Assembly (NCBI RefSeq): GCF_000003855.2
Contig: NW_003101669.1
Location: 1,603,258-1,667,257, forward strand
DNA length: 64,000 bases
Reading direction: 5' to 3'
Source of the DNA: Blastomyces gilchristii SLH14081
Lineage: Eukaryota; Ascomycota; Eurotiomycetes; Onygenales; Ajellomycetaceae
Both the position numbers and the translations under genes were made by a program. Shown one piece after another: positions 50,455-62,475 of the stretch. Below the pieces are notes generated by a model. That model searched no databases. It worked only from the letters and a program-made list of their open reading frames with translations, and was not told the origin of the DNA. Positions within the stretch are counted from its first letter, which is position 1, and each line of letters opens with the position of its first letter.

Positions 50455-51407
50455 TCTTAGATTAGAGCATCAGGTCCATCCTTAAAAGTTACTTCTACAC
50501 TTGAAACCTAACTCCCTTTGCAAGCATAACCTGGTATCATTTAAGAGTGTGGAGGGCTGTATTTTGTTGTTTGAAACATTTCTTGATTAAGAATTGTGTC
50601 ACAACCCAACAAGAACATAAATATATATATGTACACACACACCTTTGAGCTTGATATGTTGGTTGCATTATTATTGCACACACATGAACAAAAAAAAACC
50701 ATCTTATATTAGTCATTAAAAGATGCTAGTTGCTGTTTATCAAGCATTCTTTGCTTTCCAAAGGCGGAATTTACTCTTGATTCACAGATGATAATATTGT
50801 TACTTTCTTTCTTCTTTTCTTACAAGGAAAGACTGAAGAGATTCTCTCACTGTAACTTTGATACCCCAAGCACCAAGATCTGATTCAATGTGTTGTTGTC
50901 AGACTTGTTTCATGTATCACTAATTCATATCTGCATCCACATATTTCAAACAAAACATCTGATGTCTGCTCATAAGAGAGTAAGCAAAGTGGATTGATTA
51001 TTGCTATTCTACAGTTAGTTTTCATTTGTGATTGGTTATTTTATTGTTTGCTTCAGAAGGCTGTATTCAGTTTACCCTTAATATATATATTCCATTGTTT
51101 CCCCAAAGCAACAAAATATCCTGTTTCTTCCATTTCATTTGAAGAAAGCTTGTTGTGAAGTTCCATTGCTTGCACACATGCTTTGCTTGTGTGAATCAAC
51201 AATATTATTCCCTCTCCTCTTCCCAACTAACCAACATATAGAACACCTTGAACTTCCACCAACAGGACTGTCAAGCAAATGTGGAGCTTTGAGCTTCATC
51301 TGCTGATACAGTCCCTCATCACTGACACATACCAGGTCTGCTCTGAGCCCCTTGATCTTCAAAAACCTACAACTCTTGCTCTCTGTAAGAAATGCTCCAC
51401 ATCAAAT
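50455..51407. other. CpG-depleted segment
   Basis: Only one CpG (near 50,765) in about 950 bases, while CC and GG pairs are common. The flanks have frequent CpG. This differs from the main block, where CC and GG are lost too. No transposon protein or terminal repeat is seen. Confidence 0.7.
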
Positions 51408-53373
51408 CGCGCGCTCATTAGCACCTCAATCAAGTCTTGTTGTCAAGCAGTATAATTTCTGATTGACGAAGCATGATGATGTAAATATATGTACATTATG
51501 CTGAACGGGGTATTCATTCCCTTGTGTTCGAAAATGCGACCAAATGAAGTGACAAACACGCTGCTGCTGCACCACCACTCAATTCCTGCGGGCTGAGTGA
51601 ATATCTATGGGTGTTTTTCTCTTAATTTTGTCAAGAACCGCCAGAGAACTGTGTTTCAACACAGGTTCGAGGTCTAAAGGATGGCTAGAGGTGGATGAAA
51701 ATGTACTGTACGATCGTAAACGAGGGTGAGAGGGTCAGACAAGGAAAATAAGTAGGATCAATCATTCAACTAACTTCAATGAGACACCGCGGCCGCCACA
51801 ATGGAGGTGCGTATGGTTGGTCACTTGCTGTAGGCGGTTTTTCATCAAGTAAGTTTCTTCATTTGTTCAAATAGCCCAGGCTCATCTTTGGGGATAGCGC
51901 ACACATCATCGCTGTCTAGGATTAGGCGGTTTCCGCTTCATATATGTCATGGTATATATGTGCATGACCATTGGATCAAACTAGGCCAACCCAACCCGGC
52001 CGCCAGAGCAATCCAGGAGAAATCATGTATCGTACAAGCATAGATGATCAGATTGATGTCTCGAGATAGTTAAACCTGACAAACCTCTTGATCTGCTGGT
52101 TGGAGAACTGGAATATCTTTCACCCTTTGAATTTGGGTGGATATGAGCGCTGTTGCACTATCAGCGTTCGTGAGACCTTGGGAATAGTACATACATTTAT
52201 CCCATGGGCACGTTGTAAAACGGGATAAGAGATGGGTTGGTTTTATACGTACTCCCTGGCCAGAGTTTCCCGGGTCAAATAGAACAACGTCAACGGACTG
52301 GTTAAATGATATTCGGCTCAGTGTTCAACAGCATCTGCCACTTCATTTGTATTCTGTTCCCGCGCCTCGTAGTGTTCGTGGAACAACTTAGCTAGATTTG
52401 GCGCGGCGGCCCAAATCAATTGATGATTGCTAGGCGGTGGTGTCGGACGACCCGGCGGCTTTCTGAGCCCCCTCCATCTGCCCTGGTGTAGAGTTCTGCC
52501 GCGATTTTATGACAGGCAACTGCAACAAGCCTCAATAGGTGTAACTTGATGCCCTTTGACCCAGGTGAGATGCCCTGATATGCTTGTGCTCACCGTAACC
52601 CACACGCCATAAGCACGACAAACTAGGTATTTCAGGGGATGTGAAATTGGATTTGTGCAAAGCATGAGAATGAGGCATATAGCCAGTGGCAAGGTTTCGA
52701 AAGCAAAGCTTATTATATTGAACATTGAATATGGGTTTAAAGGGCCGCAAGTTGCTGGTATCCTAGGTTGCTCGGGGGTATCTGTGTCAAGTTGGCCGCT
52801 ATTTGAAGGAAGATATATTGAATTGTACTGTTGGTGGTTGAGCTCCATGGCAGCATGGAAGCTGATGGGAGATGAGCTTGACCCTGAGATATGTAGCGCA
52901 TTGGCTGCATTTTGGAGCTTGTGTAATGGTCTGTTCGACCAATCCTCCACAGCGCCCGGTAAACTTCATTACGTCAAATGAGTTCAATCCGAGTGCGATG
53001 TCGTCCTTGTTGTTGCTCTTAGCTATTCTTGTGCCAATAAATTTAGATTGCTCCGTACACTTTTGCAATGATTGAATGGTACCGGCATTCTCGTTTTGTG
53101 AGCAGTGTTTTGCATTCCTCGCAATGACCCATGAGGCCCCGTTTGTTTTGGTTCAAGAGAGGTCCGGTTTCGTAATTCAACTGGAATGGCACGGACTCTG
53201 GTACGTCCATGCTCAATATTGATGCTCTGAGAGCAGGAGGTCCACTGTGCCTGTGGAATCAGGAAACTCATTGTTGCTGAGGGATTTTTCTTTTTCTTTT
53301 TTCTTTTTCCCTCCGTCGTCAAATATAATTCAGAGCCCATTTTAGTTCATGTGCTAGTTCCAAAGTACTCATG

Positions 53374-54102
53374 ATTGAATGTTTCTTAGCCGGTGGCATA
53401 TTAAGTTGTCCATTGAAGTTCCCATGAGCTGCCATCTTGGAAGTAAACGTGGGATTGGTGCTTGATTATGGCAGCTTTCTCTGCCCTTTCTCCCGAAGAT
53501 ATGTAGAAAGTCTTGAGATAAATCGCGGACAATATTTCCAGAGCCACCGGAAATATTGAGACGCACCATCATATCACTGAAACAAATATTTTGGGAAATT
53601 CCCAATGACGATAGGGTAGGGTCATTATTGCTTTTAGAAAATAGAGACTCATCCATATGACTCCAAGAAAATGGAGTTCCCCCCATTGAATTTTGTCCCG
53701 TTTAAAACGCAGACCTCAGCTCTCATGTTGAATGAAGGAACGTGTCAAGCTTCAGGGGACAGGAAGCCGTAAATTGCCCTGCGAGGCCCTCAGGGTTATA
53801 AATACAGGCCGAATGTTTCCGCGCTCTGACGTTCGAGAGCGGTATGATATAAATATATGTCAGCTGGGAAAACCGGGCGATGGGAGCATTGAGAGTTGCT
53901 GTTGTATTCATTTCAGCCCCCCCCTTTCAACGCCAAGTATCCAGGATGACGCTCTCATTTTGCCCTTCGGGAAACATCGTGAGTTATTCCAGTTGAAGTA
54001 GAATTCTGGCTGTAAATTCCCACCCCTCCTCAAATTGGAACACGTCCTAGCATAGCATACCCAGATATTGAATGTTTCTTAGCCGATGGTATATTTAGTT
54101 AT
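53374..54102. repeat. Pair of 36-bp direct repeats
   Basis: A sequence starting ATTGAATGTTTCTTAGCCG occurs at 53374-53409 and 54067-54102, with four mismatches. On the minus strand each copy lies at the end of a short open frame. It could be part of a broken tandem gene pair or a regulatory repeat; nothing decides this. Confidence 0.6.
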
Positions 54103-54334
54103 CGATTCGGGACAATCCGCAATCCTGTAAAGCCCAAATGATCTCAGGCGCATCAAGCTGAAGTGCCCAACGGAAGATGTCGGACGATATCAATCTCGTT
54201 TCCCCGCTGGCCCAACCGTGAGCGAACTGGATGGAGACTGATGAAGGATACACGGAGCCATTTATTATTATACTAGCAGCTGATTGCATGTGATTGCTTC
54301 ATTCTAGGACAACTTCTTTTCTTCTTTTTGAGTA

Positions 54335-55094
54335 TTTTATACTAGTGTTTCAATGAGCACATATAATTGATACTGATTGTATTAACAATTAAAATCTTCT
54401 TATTGAAGATTGTACAAATAATGCTTTATATTAAATGAGACCTCTATTCAGAGATCTCTATATTTAGAAATTTCTATATTTAATATATATTTAAAAAATC
54501 TATGAAGTATATATTGAGATATCTGTGAAATAAAGTTTATAAAAAATTAAAACTGATTAAATTATATATAGTAATATACTAATTATATTAGAACTAGTGT
54601 AATATAATAAATAAAAATTATGCTTTTACACTGAAAAATATTTTAAAAAAAGTTATTTAATATATTACTATAAACTTGCTACTCTCTTGTCTAGGAGCGA
54701 GGCAACAATTAGCGTTGTGTCTTACCGCCTTGATATGGCCAATAGGCAAGTTGAATTCGTGGCTTTCAGCCAATAAGCAGTCAATAATTGAGGTGGCAGA
54801 AAAATACGCTAATTGTTGCCTCGCTCCCCGATGAGAGGATAGCAAACAAGAATAAAATAAACAGACTTGTATAATTAGAGATTTTATTTAAATTATTATA
54901 AAAGTTGATAGTAGGTTAAATATTAACAGCAGCAGTTTATAATATTTAATATTTAAATTAACTATTAAAAAAAATTCAATATAAAAGTGTATATATAAAA
55001 AATATAAAAGTTTTGCAGATATAGAAGATTTTTTCAATATAATGAAAAGACAATCAGATCATTGATGTGTGCTCATTGTAACACTAGTATAAAA
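54335..55094. mobile_element. TA-flanked terminal-inverted-repeat element (non-autonomous)
   Basis: A 760-bp AT-rich element flanked by TA on both sides (54333-54334 and 55095-55096). The ends are inverted repeats of about 45-50 bp beginning TTTTATACTAGTGTT, with CAATGAGCAC a little further in. No transposase frame is present. A TA duplication and inverted ends fit Tc1/mariner-type (pogo/Fot1-like) non-autonomous elements; the superfamily is inference. Its body is hypermutated except for the foldback nested inside it. It lies about 350 bp upstream of the NADH dehydrogenase start. Confidence 0.75.
54678..54843. mobile_element. 166-bp foldback (MITE-like) nested in the TIR element
   Basis: Two 37-bp inverted repeats (54678-54714 and 54807-54843) starting GCTA and sharing GGAGCGAGGCAACAATTAGC surround a ~92-bp spacer. 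CpG pairs are intact while the surrounding DNA is almost free of them. I could not define a convincing target duplication. Confidence 0.65.
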
Positions 55095-55446
55095 TACCCA
55101 TTTGACTCAAATGTCACTATAGGCTGCCGTAGCAGACCCGCTTGGCTGCCAACGGTCTTGGCCCGACTAGGTAGTAGGTCCTGGCTTAGTTATATAAAAA
55201 AAGTCTCTTGTTGCCGCAAGCAGACACGGCCAGTCAGTCACACTACTGATATCATTCGAGTCAGTATCACGCCGAACGAAATTTTTTTTCTCGTGCTTTC
55301 CTTTCTCCTAGAGATCGTTTGACATGGTTGATTAATTGTTGAAAACCATTTACTTTCGTGTGCTCGTTCCCCTTGCAATCCAACCTGTTTCCATTTGCTG
55401 CTTTATTTTTTCGGCGTATATTTAGCTCGGCGGTGCCGAATCGGCA

Positions 55447-57497
55447 ATGACCAGCAAATTCCTGATGACTCGACCCAATATGCTCTCGCGACAAGCCACC
55501 CAGTTGTCGCCAGTAGCCCGCAGATCCGTTACAGCTCTGTCGATACGGCCTGGTCACTATGTTCAGCCATTGAGGCATACTTCTCTGTCCAAACCAGTCC
55601 TCCAACGGTCATTCCGAAGAGCTTACGCAACTGTGCCAATTCCTCCGCCTCCGCCTCAGCAGCCGAAGCCGAAGCGGAGGTTCAGAGGTTTGAGATGGAT
55701 GTACAGATTGCCATTGCTCTCTCTGTTGGCTGGTGCAAGCGCTCTGGGATACAGTATCTACTTGCTCCGGAATCCAGATGAACAAATACAGCCTGATCCA
55801 TCGAAGAAAACACTGGTTATTCTAGGTGCGCAGACATCCAGTTTTGATAGTTGGCGACTATGCTATGACTGTGGGCAACTAAAACTGACATATATACGTG
55901 GATTAGGAACCGGATGGGGAGCTGTATCCCTGCTAAAAAGATTGGACACGGAAAACTACAATGTTATCGTCATCTCGCCGCGGAACTTCTTCCTCTTTAC
56001 CCCGCTTCTCCCGTCGTGTACAACCGGTTTAATCGAGCATCGCTCAATTATGGAACCAATAAGGAACATTCTGCGCCATAAGAAAGCTGCAGTAAAGTAC
56101 TACGAAGCTAGCGCTACAAAGATTGACCCCGAGAAGAGGGTGGTGCGCATCAGTGATGTATCGGAGATCAGAGGTGATACGTCAACAACGGAAGTTCCAT
56201 ACGATATGCTAGTAGTTGGAGTTGGAGCGGAGAATTCTACTTTTGGTTAGTTATCTTTAGATCCGCTAGGAGTACGGTTATATGTACTGATGCATTCTAT
56301 TTTATTCCCTAGGTATCCCAGGTGTTCGGGAGCATTCGTGTTTCCTAAAGGAGGTTGGTGATGCTCAGGAAATCCGAAAGAGGATTATGGACTGCGTGGA
56401 GACTGCGATTTTCAAGGACCAAACCAAGGAGGAGGTCAAGAGACTCCTTCATATGGTAGTAGTTGGAGGTGGCCCAACTGGAGTTGAGTTCGCCGGTGAA
56501 CTGCAGGACTTTTTCAATGACGACCTCAAGAAGTGGGTGCCGGAGATAACAGATAACTTCAAAGTCACACTCGTGGAGGCCCTTCCAAATGTACGGAACT
56601 TAATCTTTTGCCTATCTAATCGATTCCTATTGCTAATTATCATTTCACCCAGGTTCTTCCCACCTTCTCCAAGCAGCTGATTGACTATACCGAATCCACC
56701 TTCAAGGAAGAAGCCATCACAATCCGGACGAAGACTATGGTGAAGAAGGTCTCTGATAAATACATCGAAGCAGAAAGTACTAACCCAGATGGAACTAAGG
56801 AAATGGAGACTATCCCTTATGGCCTCCTTGTCTGGGCTACAGGTAACACCGTTCGTGGTGTTGTCCGCGACCTAATGAGCCAAATACCAGCACAAAAGAA
56901 CTCGCGCCGTGGCCTTGCAGTCAACGAATATCTTGTCGTGAACGGAACGGAGAACATCTGGGCCGTGGGCGACTGTGCTGTGACAAATTATGCGCCAACA
57001 GCCCAGGTGGCTAGTCAAGAGGGCGCGTTCCTTGCCCGTCTTTTCAACACCATGGCCAAGACCGCAGCTATCGAAGATGAATTAAAGGCTCTCTCCAAAG
57101 CACAGGCGGAGGCGCCAACCGAAGAAGAGCGCAACAAAGTCCTGGATGAGATTAGGAATTTACAGAGAACCCTGCGGAGAACTAAGCAGATTGGGCCCTT
57201 CCAATATTCTCATCAAGGAAGCCTTGCATATATCGGCAAGGAGCGTGCTGTAGCGGATGTCAGCTGGTTGAGCGGAAATATCGCCAGTGGTGGAACTCTT
57301 ACCTATCTCTTCTGGCGGAGCGTCTATCTGAGCATGTGCTTCAGCAGTAAGTTCCTTTATTCCCATAATTTTGATCAGCCTATGGGAAATTTGGATTTTT
57401 AAAGCTAATACCTTCATTCTCAGCTCGCAACCGAGTCCTGGTCGCGTTTGACTGGATAAAGGCGAAGATGTTCGGCCGTGATGTCTCCCGAGAATAA
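55447..57497 (+). CDS. Mitochondrial alternative (type II) NADH dehydrogenase
   Basis: Rotenone-insensitive NADH:ubiquinone oxidoreductase of the NDE/NDI family, a single-subunit flavoenzyme on the mitochondrial inner membrane that passes electrons from NADH to ubiquinone without pumping protons. Exons as I read them: 55447-55825, 55907-56245, 56313-56590, 56653-57346 and 57424-57497, all with GT..AG introns of 62 to 81 bp; together 588 codons (587 residues). The Arg/Ser-rich N terminus is a presequence, followed by a membrane segment near residues 88-107. The FAD motif VILGTGWGAVSLLKRLD (about 124-140) is rebuilt across intron 1. The NADH-binding motif VVVGGGPTGVEFAGELQ is at about 288-304, and ENIWAVGDCA at 432-441. 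The C terminus is an amphipathic WRSVYLSMCFS anchor. I see no EF-hand insertion, unlike the calcium-binding external enzyme. Whether it faces the matrix or the intermembrane space cannot be told from sequence. The start could instead be the Met at codon 7 or 12. Confidence 0.93.
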
Positions 57498-59624
57498 ATT
57501 CTCACTTCGATAGAAGAAACTGAGCCTTTTCAGCGTCGAGCCTTCCAACCAAATATGTCCATCAAAACTGCCTTAGCGCGAGCGCAGTGGATGGATATCA
57601 ACCTAACTTTATTGACATAGCTCCCCGCCAGTAATATACGGATGTGCTCCCCATCATCTACCAAGTCTCTTCTACCGCAGTAACCATGAAACGCTTTTAC
57701 ATATCCAAAATGCGAAATAGACTGCACAACACGGAATCCAGCGTCCAACTATAGATTTCTGCCCCTTTTCTCTGACTCCCGCAGGATTTGCGCTTCACTT
57801 TGATGCTCCCTTCCAGTTTTCTTTTTATTTTTTCTTTTTCATTTACATATTTCCCATCTATCTCTATTGTCCCACCAACCATAGACCGCGTCTTTTTATT
57901 TTTACCTTTTTTCCCCCTTTTAATGTCTCCTGGCGTCCCGTATCATAAAAGCCTTCTTGTATTCTGTAACTTTTTATTGTTCCCTCCTTTAGTAGGCGCT
58001 TTTCTGTTTTCTTGAGCTTTACAGGTTTGTATCTTCTACTATGCTGGGCAATTTACCCGTCTCCTTAATCCTATTTCCCGATGATATACTAATTATACTC
58101 TTTCTAATAATGTATTATCTATTTCTCGGTATTCCGCAGAGTATGACTTTCCTCCTCGACTCAGTTTCATGCTTGCAGTCCCCCTTGAGAAACGGCCCAT
58201 TTTTACTATGATATCGATATAGATTTCCCTCCGTCTTCCTCCTTTTCTGGCTTTGAATTATCATATTAGGTGTCTCTTATGGGCAAAGTCTATTTTGTTC
58301 ATTACGATCAATAGGAGTTCAAACAAGTTGACTGGGACTTCATCTTAGTGCAAAAACTAGCCTTTCATCTCTGAATTGTGACGCATTTCAACTACTCCTG
58401 TATCATGGCCCCCCTTGCCCTTGCTTCAACGCGATTGGGAGAATTACTAAGTAACGCTTCTCCTAGATCCAAAATATTACTTCCCATCCCAGTATGTACA
58501 TACAATTACGCCTATGATTATCCAGACCACGTACTCGCACGCAGCTGCTTCCGTTCCCCTGCGGTTGGGGGTACGAAGCACAGGAGTACTGGCAGAGCAA
58601 GAGACCATTTGCTTTTTTATCCGCTCTTACACTTCAAGGAATGGCCGTGGCTCCATTCTTCGAGTTAGGTTCTTCGAACTGTGCACAACAGGAGAAAACA
58701 GGTGGTATTAGACAGCTTCGATCTCATGACGGGGCACTCCTCTTCTTCTCCCTCCGCCTCCTCCTCCTCCTGACCTTCTTTTTCCATCTCTCTCCCGTAA
58801 CTCGAAACAGCAGTGTTACAAGATTGGGGGATACAAAATATGAGATTGGACACTCTACAGTTTTATGTAACCACTCTCCCTCACTCGCATCTTCCCACGC
58901 CGCGTAGTGTGCCATTGGATATAGATCTGTTCGCGCAAGGAGGTAGAGGTTGAATATGACGAGCACCAGAGTAATAGTAACAGTTACGCAGATGATTGTT
59001 TTGGGTGCGTCACTCATGCTCGCGGTGCCTTGCGTCGCTGCTGGTGCTGCCCGTGTGCATTGGCCAATGTATAAATCCAATAAGTTAAGGACGCATGAGG
59101 ATTATTTGCCGCAGAGGGATTGACGAAGAGGATAGGAAGTTGAGTAGTGAGAGGGTAGAGGGATGATGCGATTACGGCATAATGACATCCCTCCCCCGCA
59201 TCCATTATCCTCAAGTTTTAGGCTTTGTGGATTCCAGGGAACTAGATTTAAGAGAGACTTTAGATTTGTGGCTGGGAAGAAGAATCAGCCAGCTTGAATT
59301 TGTCTGGCCTTTGAGAGTAGTTTGTTTGCTTTTGTATTGGGCACATCCCCCGCAATATCATCTTGAGTCGAAACCTCGCTCTAGACCGTAAGTCAGTAAG
59401 TTGACCCCAAATAAATATTCCAATCTGTCAGTATGTTTCTTTGTAGAATATACGCCACTGAATATTCCATTGGATGGAAGCCCGACCACACGTGATGAGA
59501 GATAATCACGTGACTTATTAAATCACATGACTCTGGGCCGAGCAAATCTTCGATCTTTAGAGAAGCGCATGAGAGCTCCATCATCAGGCAAGATAGAGTA
59601 TCCAGATACGATTTTACCGCCCCA
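57498..59624. other. Intergenic region between NADH dehydrogenase and uL15m
   Basis: Pyrimidine-rich DNA downstream of the NADH dehydrogenase, likely its 3' untranslated region at first, then ordinary intergenic sequence. A minus-strand frame at 58,724-59,080 (118 codons) could encode a small protein with one hydrophobic segment (TIICVTVTITLVLVIFNLYL) and a basic tail, but the tail comes from a simple CTC-rich tract and I do not support it as a gene. Confidence 0.5.
59489..59531. promoter_or_regulatory. Cluster of three CACGTG-type (bHLH) sites upstream of uL15m
   Basis: CACGTG at 59489-59494 and 59507-59512, plus a one-base variant ATCACATGAC at 59522-59531. They lie 94 to 136 bases before the uL15m start, spaced 17-18 bases apart. 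CACGTG is the E-box bound by fungal Cbf1-type bHLH factors. A role here is inferred from position only. Confidence 0.5.
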
Positions 59625-60615
59625 ATGCCTCCTCGATTAAGCTGGCGGCTGCCAATGCAGCTGCCATCACTATTCCAAACCACGTCTCCGCCGTCATTTC
59701 TCCTCCCAGTCCTACAACACCAGACCAGACAAGCCTCTATCCTTGCCCAGCTGTCCGATAATGCGACAGCGTACAACAAACGGATAAGACGTGGTCGGGG
59801 TCCTGCGTCAGGAAAGGGGAAGACGTCTGGACGTGGCCACAAGGGTCAGAAGCAGCATGGAAGCGTCCCCGCGGGCTTCAACGGTGGGCAGACGAAGGAT
59901 GAGATTGTGCATGGTGAACATGGATTTAAAAACATGTAAGGAACATTTGACCCATATTTACTTTCCTTTCCCCTTTGGAAGAGGATAAGACCAGAAGACA
60001 GACAAGATCTCTAACCGTGAAATCTCCCCAGCTTCTCCCTCGACATTGCCAAAGTCAACCTCGACCGTATCCAAGAATGGATCGACCAAGGCCGCCTCGA
60101 TCCCTCCCGCCCCATCACAGTCCGCGAACTGGCAAAGTCCCGCTGCATCCACGGCGTCAAGGACGGCGTCAAACTGCTCGCCCGCGGCGGCAAAAGAAGC
60201 CCTCAAACAACCTGTCCAGATCGTCGTCTCCCGGGCCTCCGCCACGGCTATCGAAGCCGTCGAAGCCGCCGGCGGCTCCATCACCACCCGCTACTACACG
60301 CGCCACGCAATCAAGCGGATCCTATCCGGCAAGACGGACCCGTTCGTCTCGCTTGCGTGGCTCAACGCGGGCGAGAATCTGACCATCGGAATGGGCATTG
60401 ATAAGCCCCGTGTCAAGGGTGATGGGTTCTCGTATCGGTTGCCGGACCCGACGAGCCGGAAGGATATCGAGTATTATCGTGATTCGGCCCATCGGGGGTA
60501 TTTGAGTTATCTTGTGGAGAAAGGGGAGACACCTAGCTTGTTCTTCACTGCACCCGGTAAGGCGCATAAGAAGAGTAAGGAGGGTATGCCTTCTAGCGAC
60601 AATAGGTTGTGGTAG
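59625..60615 (+). CDS. Mitochondrial large-subunit ribosomal protein uL15m, with apparent +1 frameshift
   Basis: Protein of the mitochondrial 54S ribosomal subunit (bacterial L15 family; MRPL10 in yeast). Exon 1 is 59625-59935 and exon 2 is 60032-60615, with a 96-bp intron (GTAAGG..CCCAG, branch-like CTAAC). The presequence is followed by the L15 signature RGRGPASGKGKTSGRGHKGQ, which contacts rRNA, then GFNGGQ, and in exon 2 FSLDIAKVNLDRIQEWIDQG. At 60,192-60,195 a run of four A shifts the frame: the code up to LLARGGK is in one frame, and EALKQPVQIVVSRASA onward, to the stop at 60613-60615, is in another. With one A fewer the gene reads 297 residues throughout. This is either a sequencing error in a homopolymer or a real disruption of a gene normally needed for respiration. 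Confidence 0.9.
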
Positions 60616-62018
60616 AGGGGGAAGGTGGCATGGTGCTTAAAACGTTTTCCTCCTTTTCCTTTTGCATTTTTGTGTTAGGAATCCAGCAGGAGAAGGGGCT
60701 TGTTTCTTCCTTTCCGACTTTTTATGTAGGTATTTGATTCTGCATTGCCTTGTTTGGTTTTTACTGTATACTAGAGAAACAAATTCCTCAAATGGGTTTA
60801 TTTAGGTTATATTTTGGCAAAGGCTTATTCATGTGCTGTAAGGGCAAATAGCTCCTTTTCCGGCCCTCTTATTCCTACTCAAACAACTTTCGCTAGTTGC
60901 GGATATTACCCTTCCCTTTCCGGGCGTGTTGAAAAAGGGTCTTGATACTGGCAAAACTTCTCATAAAATTTGGCTTCCATAAGCAGACTTTTTCAGAAGC
61001 AATTCATCGCAATTATTCGAACTCATTAACAGCCTAATTATGTTAACATACATTGTAACCCTTTTTCCACCCCCCTAAATCCTTTTTTTTTAACAACACC
61101 CCCGCTTACATCATATTATCAACATTATCACGCCCATCAAGTAAGGGAGATCGCCCATATGAACGAGTACCACGTGCAAAAAACGCCAGTGCTGGGATAA
61201 AAAGCAAAGGGGAGAAGAAAGGGGCAAAGAGAAGCCCTTTCTCAAAAGGAGGGGAAGAAAGGTATCGTGGAAGCGAAATCTAGCAATCTGTGTGGCAAAG
61301 TGGAGGGTCAAATAGAAGTGGACTATTTGTAGAATGAGACGAGAGCGGTGCAGAGAAGAAAGAGAAGAAGGAGAAGAAAATATAATCCCCATTTCAAACC
61401 ATGACAACAAGAAGTCACCACTGGAGCGGAGAAACGGAAAAAAACACTGGAGCGAATAAAAGCTGGGGGCGGAAGTCAAAGGAGGACAGTGAAAGATCGA
61501 GTGGGGTGAGTGTAAAGTCTCGAGATACAATATTGCCATCACCCTTGCCAATTTCCCTCCTATAGGCCCCGTGAAAATGAATTCTGCATGGTAATACATA
61601 AGCTGTTCGCCCCGCTCGGCCAAAATCAAGAATGGCTTCTGGTTTTCACTAGTAGTGTGATGAGAATGTTCCTGCATTGGAGTTTATCGATTTCCGAAAG
61701 AAATAGCGGTGCAAACATGATTGTGGGAAAATGGGGAAACGGGAAAAGGGAAAGGGAAAAGTGGTGAAGGAAGAATAGAGGGGAACTGAAGGTTTGATTC
61801 GATAGTAATACACAACTCAGCACAAGGACTGAGATGTATGAGAGGTGGTGAGAGTCCCGATCACAAATGAAATGGGATAGGATAATGAGATAAATATGCA
61901 AAGAAAACCGGATGCTAAATCAAATACCGAAAGAAAAAAAATTCTTAAAACCCCAGCCAACCCTCACGCGGTTCAATTTCATCAATGTTAAGTGAAGTGG
62001 ACGTAATCTGCCAAACGA

Positions 62019-62070
<52 letters not shown>

Positions 62071-62475
62071 AGAGAAAGAAAGAAAATAGAAGGAAAATCG
62101 TCATAGCCTATGCAGCGTAGCAATTGGGAGAAATCGTGCATGGACGCCAAACCATCAAACAGAAAAGGCCTACCCCTCCTGAGCTCGCTAGACATAAGAA
62201 ACCAGAAAAGCAAAACGAACGCAGAGAGGTATATAATAAGTAGATGCGACACACATTTGGTTAATGAGAGTCACGGGGTATCAAATACGAACGCTAAGAC
62301 AATAAAGGGATATAATAAACGTGCATGCAAAAATAAATCCACCAAGGACACCATACACTTGATACACTTTGCATAACACCTTGGTGGTTCCTTACATAAC
62401 CGTCATAAAACAATCGTAACATATCGTCATATCCCATACATAACGAACGCAATCACGATGGGTAGAAGGCAGGGC
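60616..62475. other. Intergenic region between convergent genes
   Basis: The uL15m and kinase genes converge here, so the region should hold both 3' ends. I see no supported gene: a 188-codon minus-strand frame at 61,111-61,677 is a low-complexity by-product of purine-rich sequence. A run of 49 A lies at 62020-62068. Confidence 0.6.
62020..62068. repeat. 49-base A tract
   Basis: An uninterrupted run of 49 A on the plus strand (poly-T on the kinase strand), about 410 bases beyond the kinase stop codon. It could be slippage-prone simple sequence or the tail of an old retroposed copy; no target duplication is evident. Confidence 0.85.

Larger units (their letters stand above)
49470..54334. other. 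Gene-poor right flank, no supported CDS
   Basis: Ordinary-composition DNA with only short, overlapping open frames and no recognisable domain. The largest open pair (52,507-52,950 minus and 52,655-52,981 plus) overlap each other and look like chance. A CpG-poor stretch (50,455-51,407) and a pair of 36-bp repeats (53,374 and 54,067) are described separately. Confidence 0.55.

Noticed and set aside
52507..52981. Overlapping 147-codon minus and 108-codon plus frames
   Set aside because: Both strands are open over the same bases, neither has a recognisable domain or clear gene structure; most likely chance.
58724..59080. 118-codon minus-strand frame with a hydrophobic segment
   Set aside because: The C-terminal third is an Arg/Lys run translated from a simple tract, and nothing else supports a gene.
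59393..59842. 149-codon minus-strand frame
   Set aside because: It overlaps the uL15m promoter and exon 1 on the opposite strand, and exon 1 has clear family motifs.
59975..60382. 135-codon plus-strand frame rich in Pro/Arg/Ser
   Set aside because: It is an out-of-frame reading of uL15m exon 2.
61111..61677. 188-codon minus-strand frame
   Set aside because: Its Ser/Leu/Phe-rich product comes from a purine-rich tract in a region expected to hold 3' untranslated sequence.
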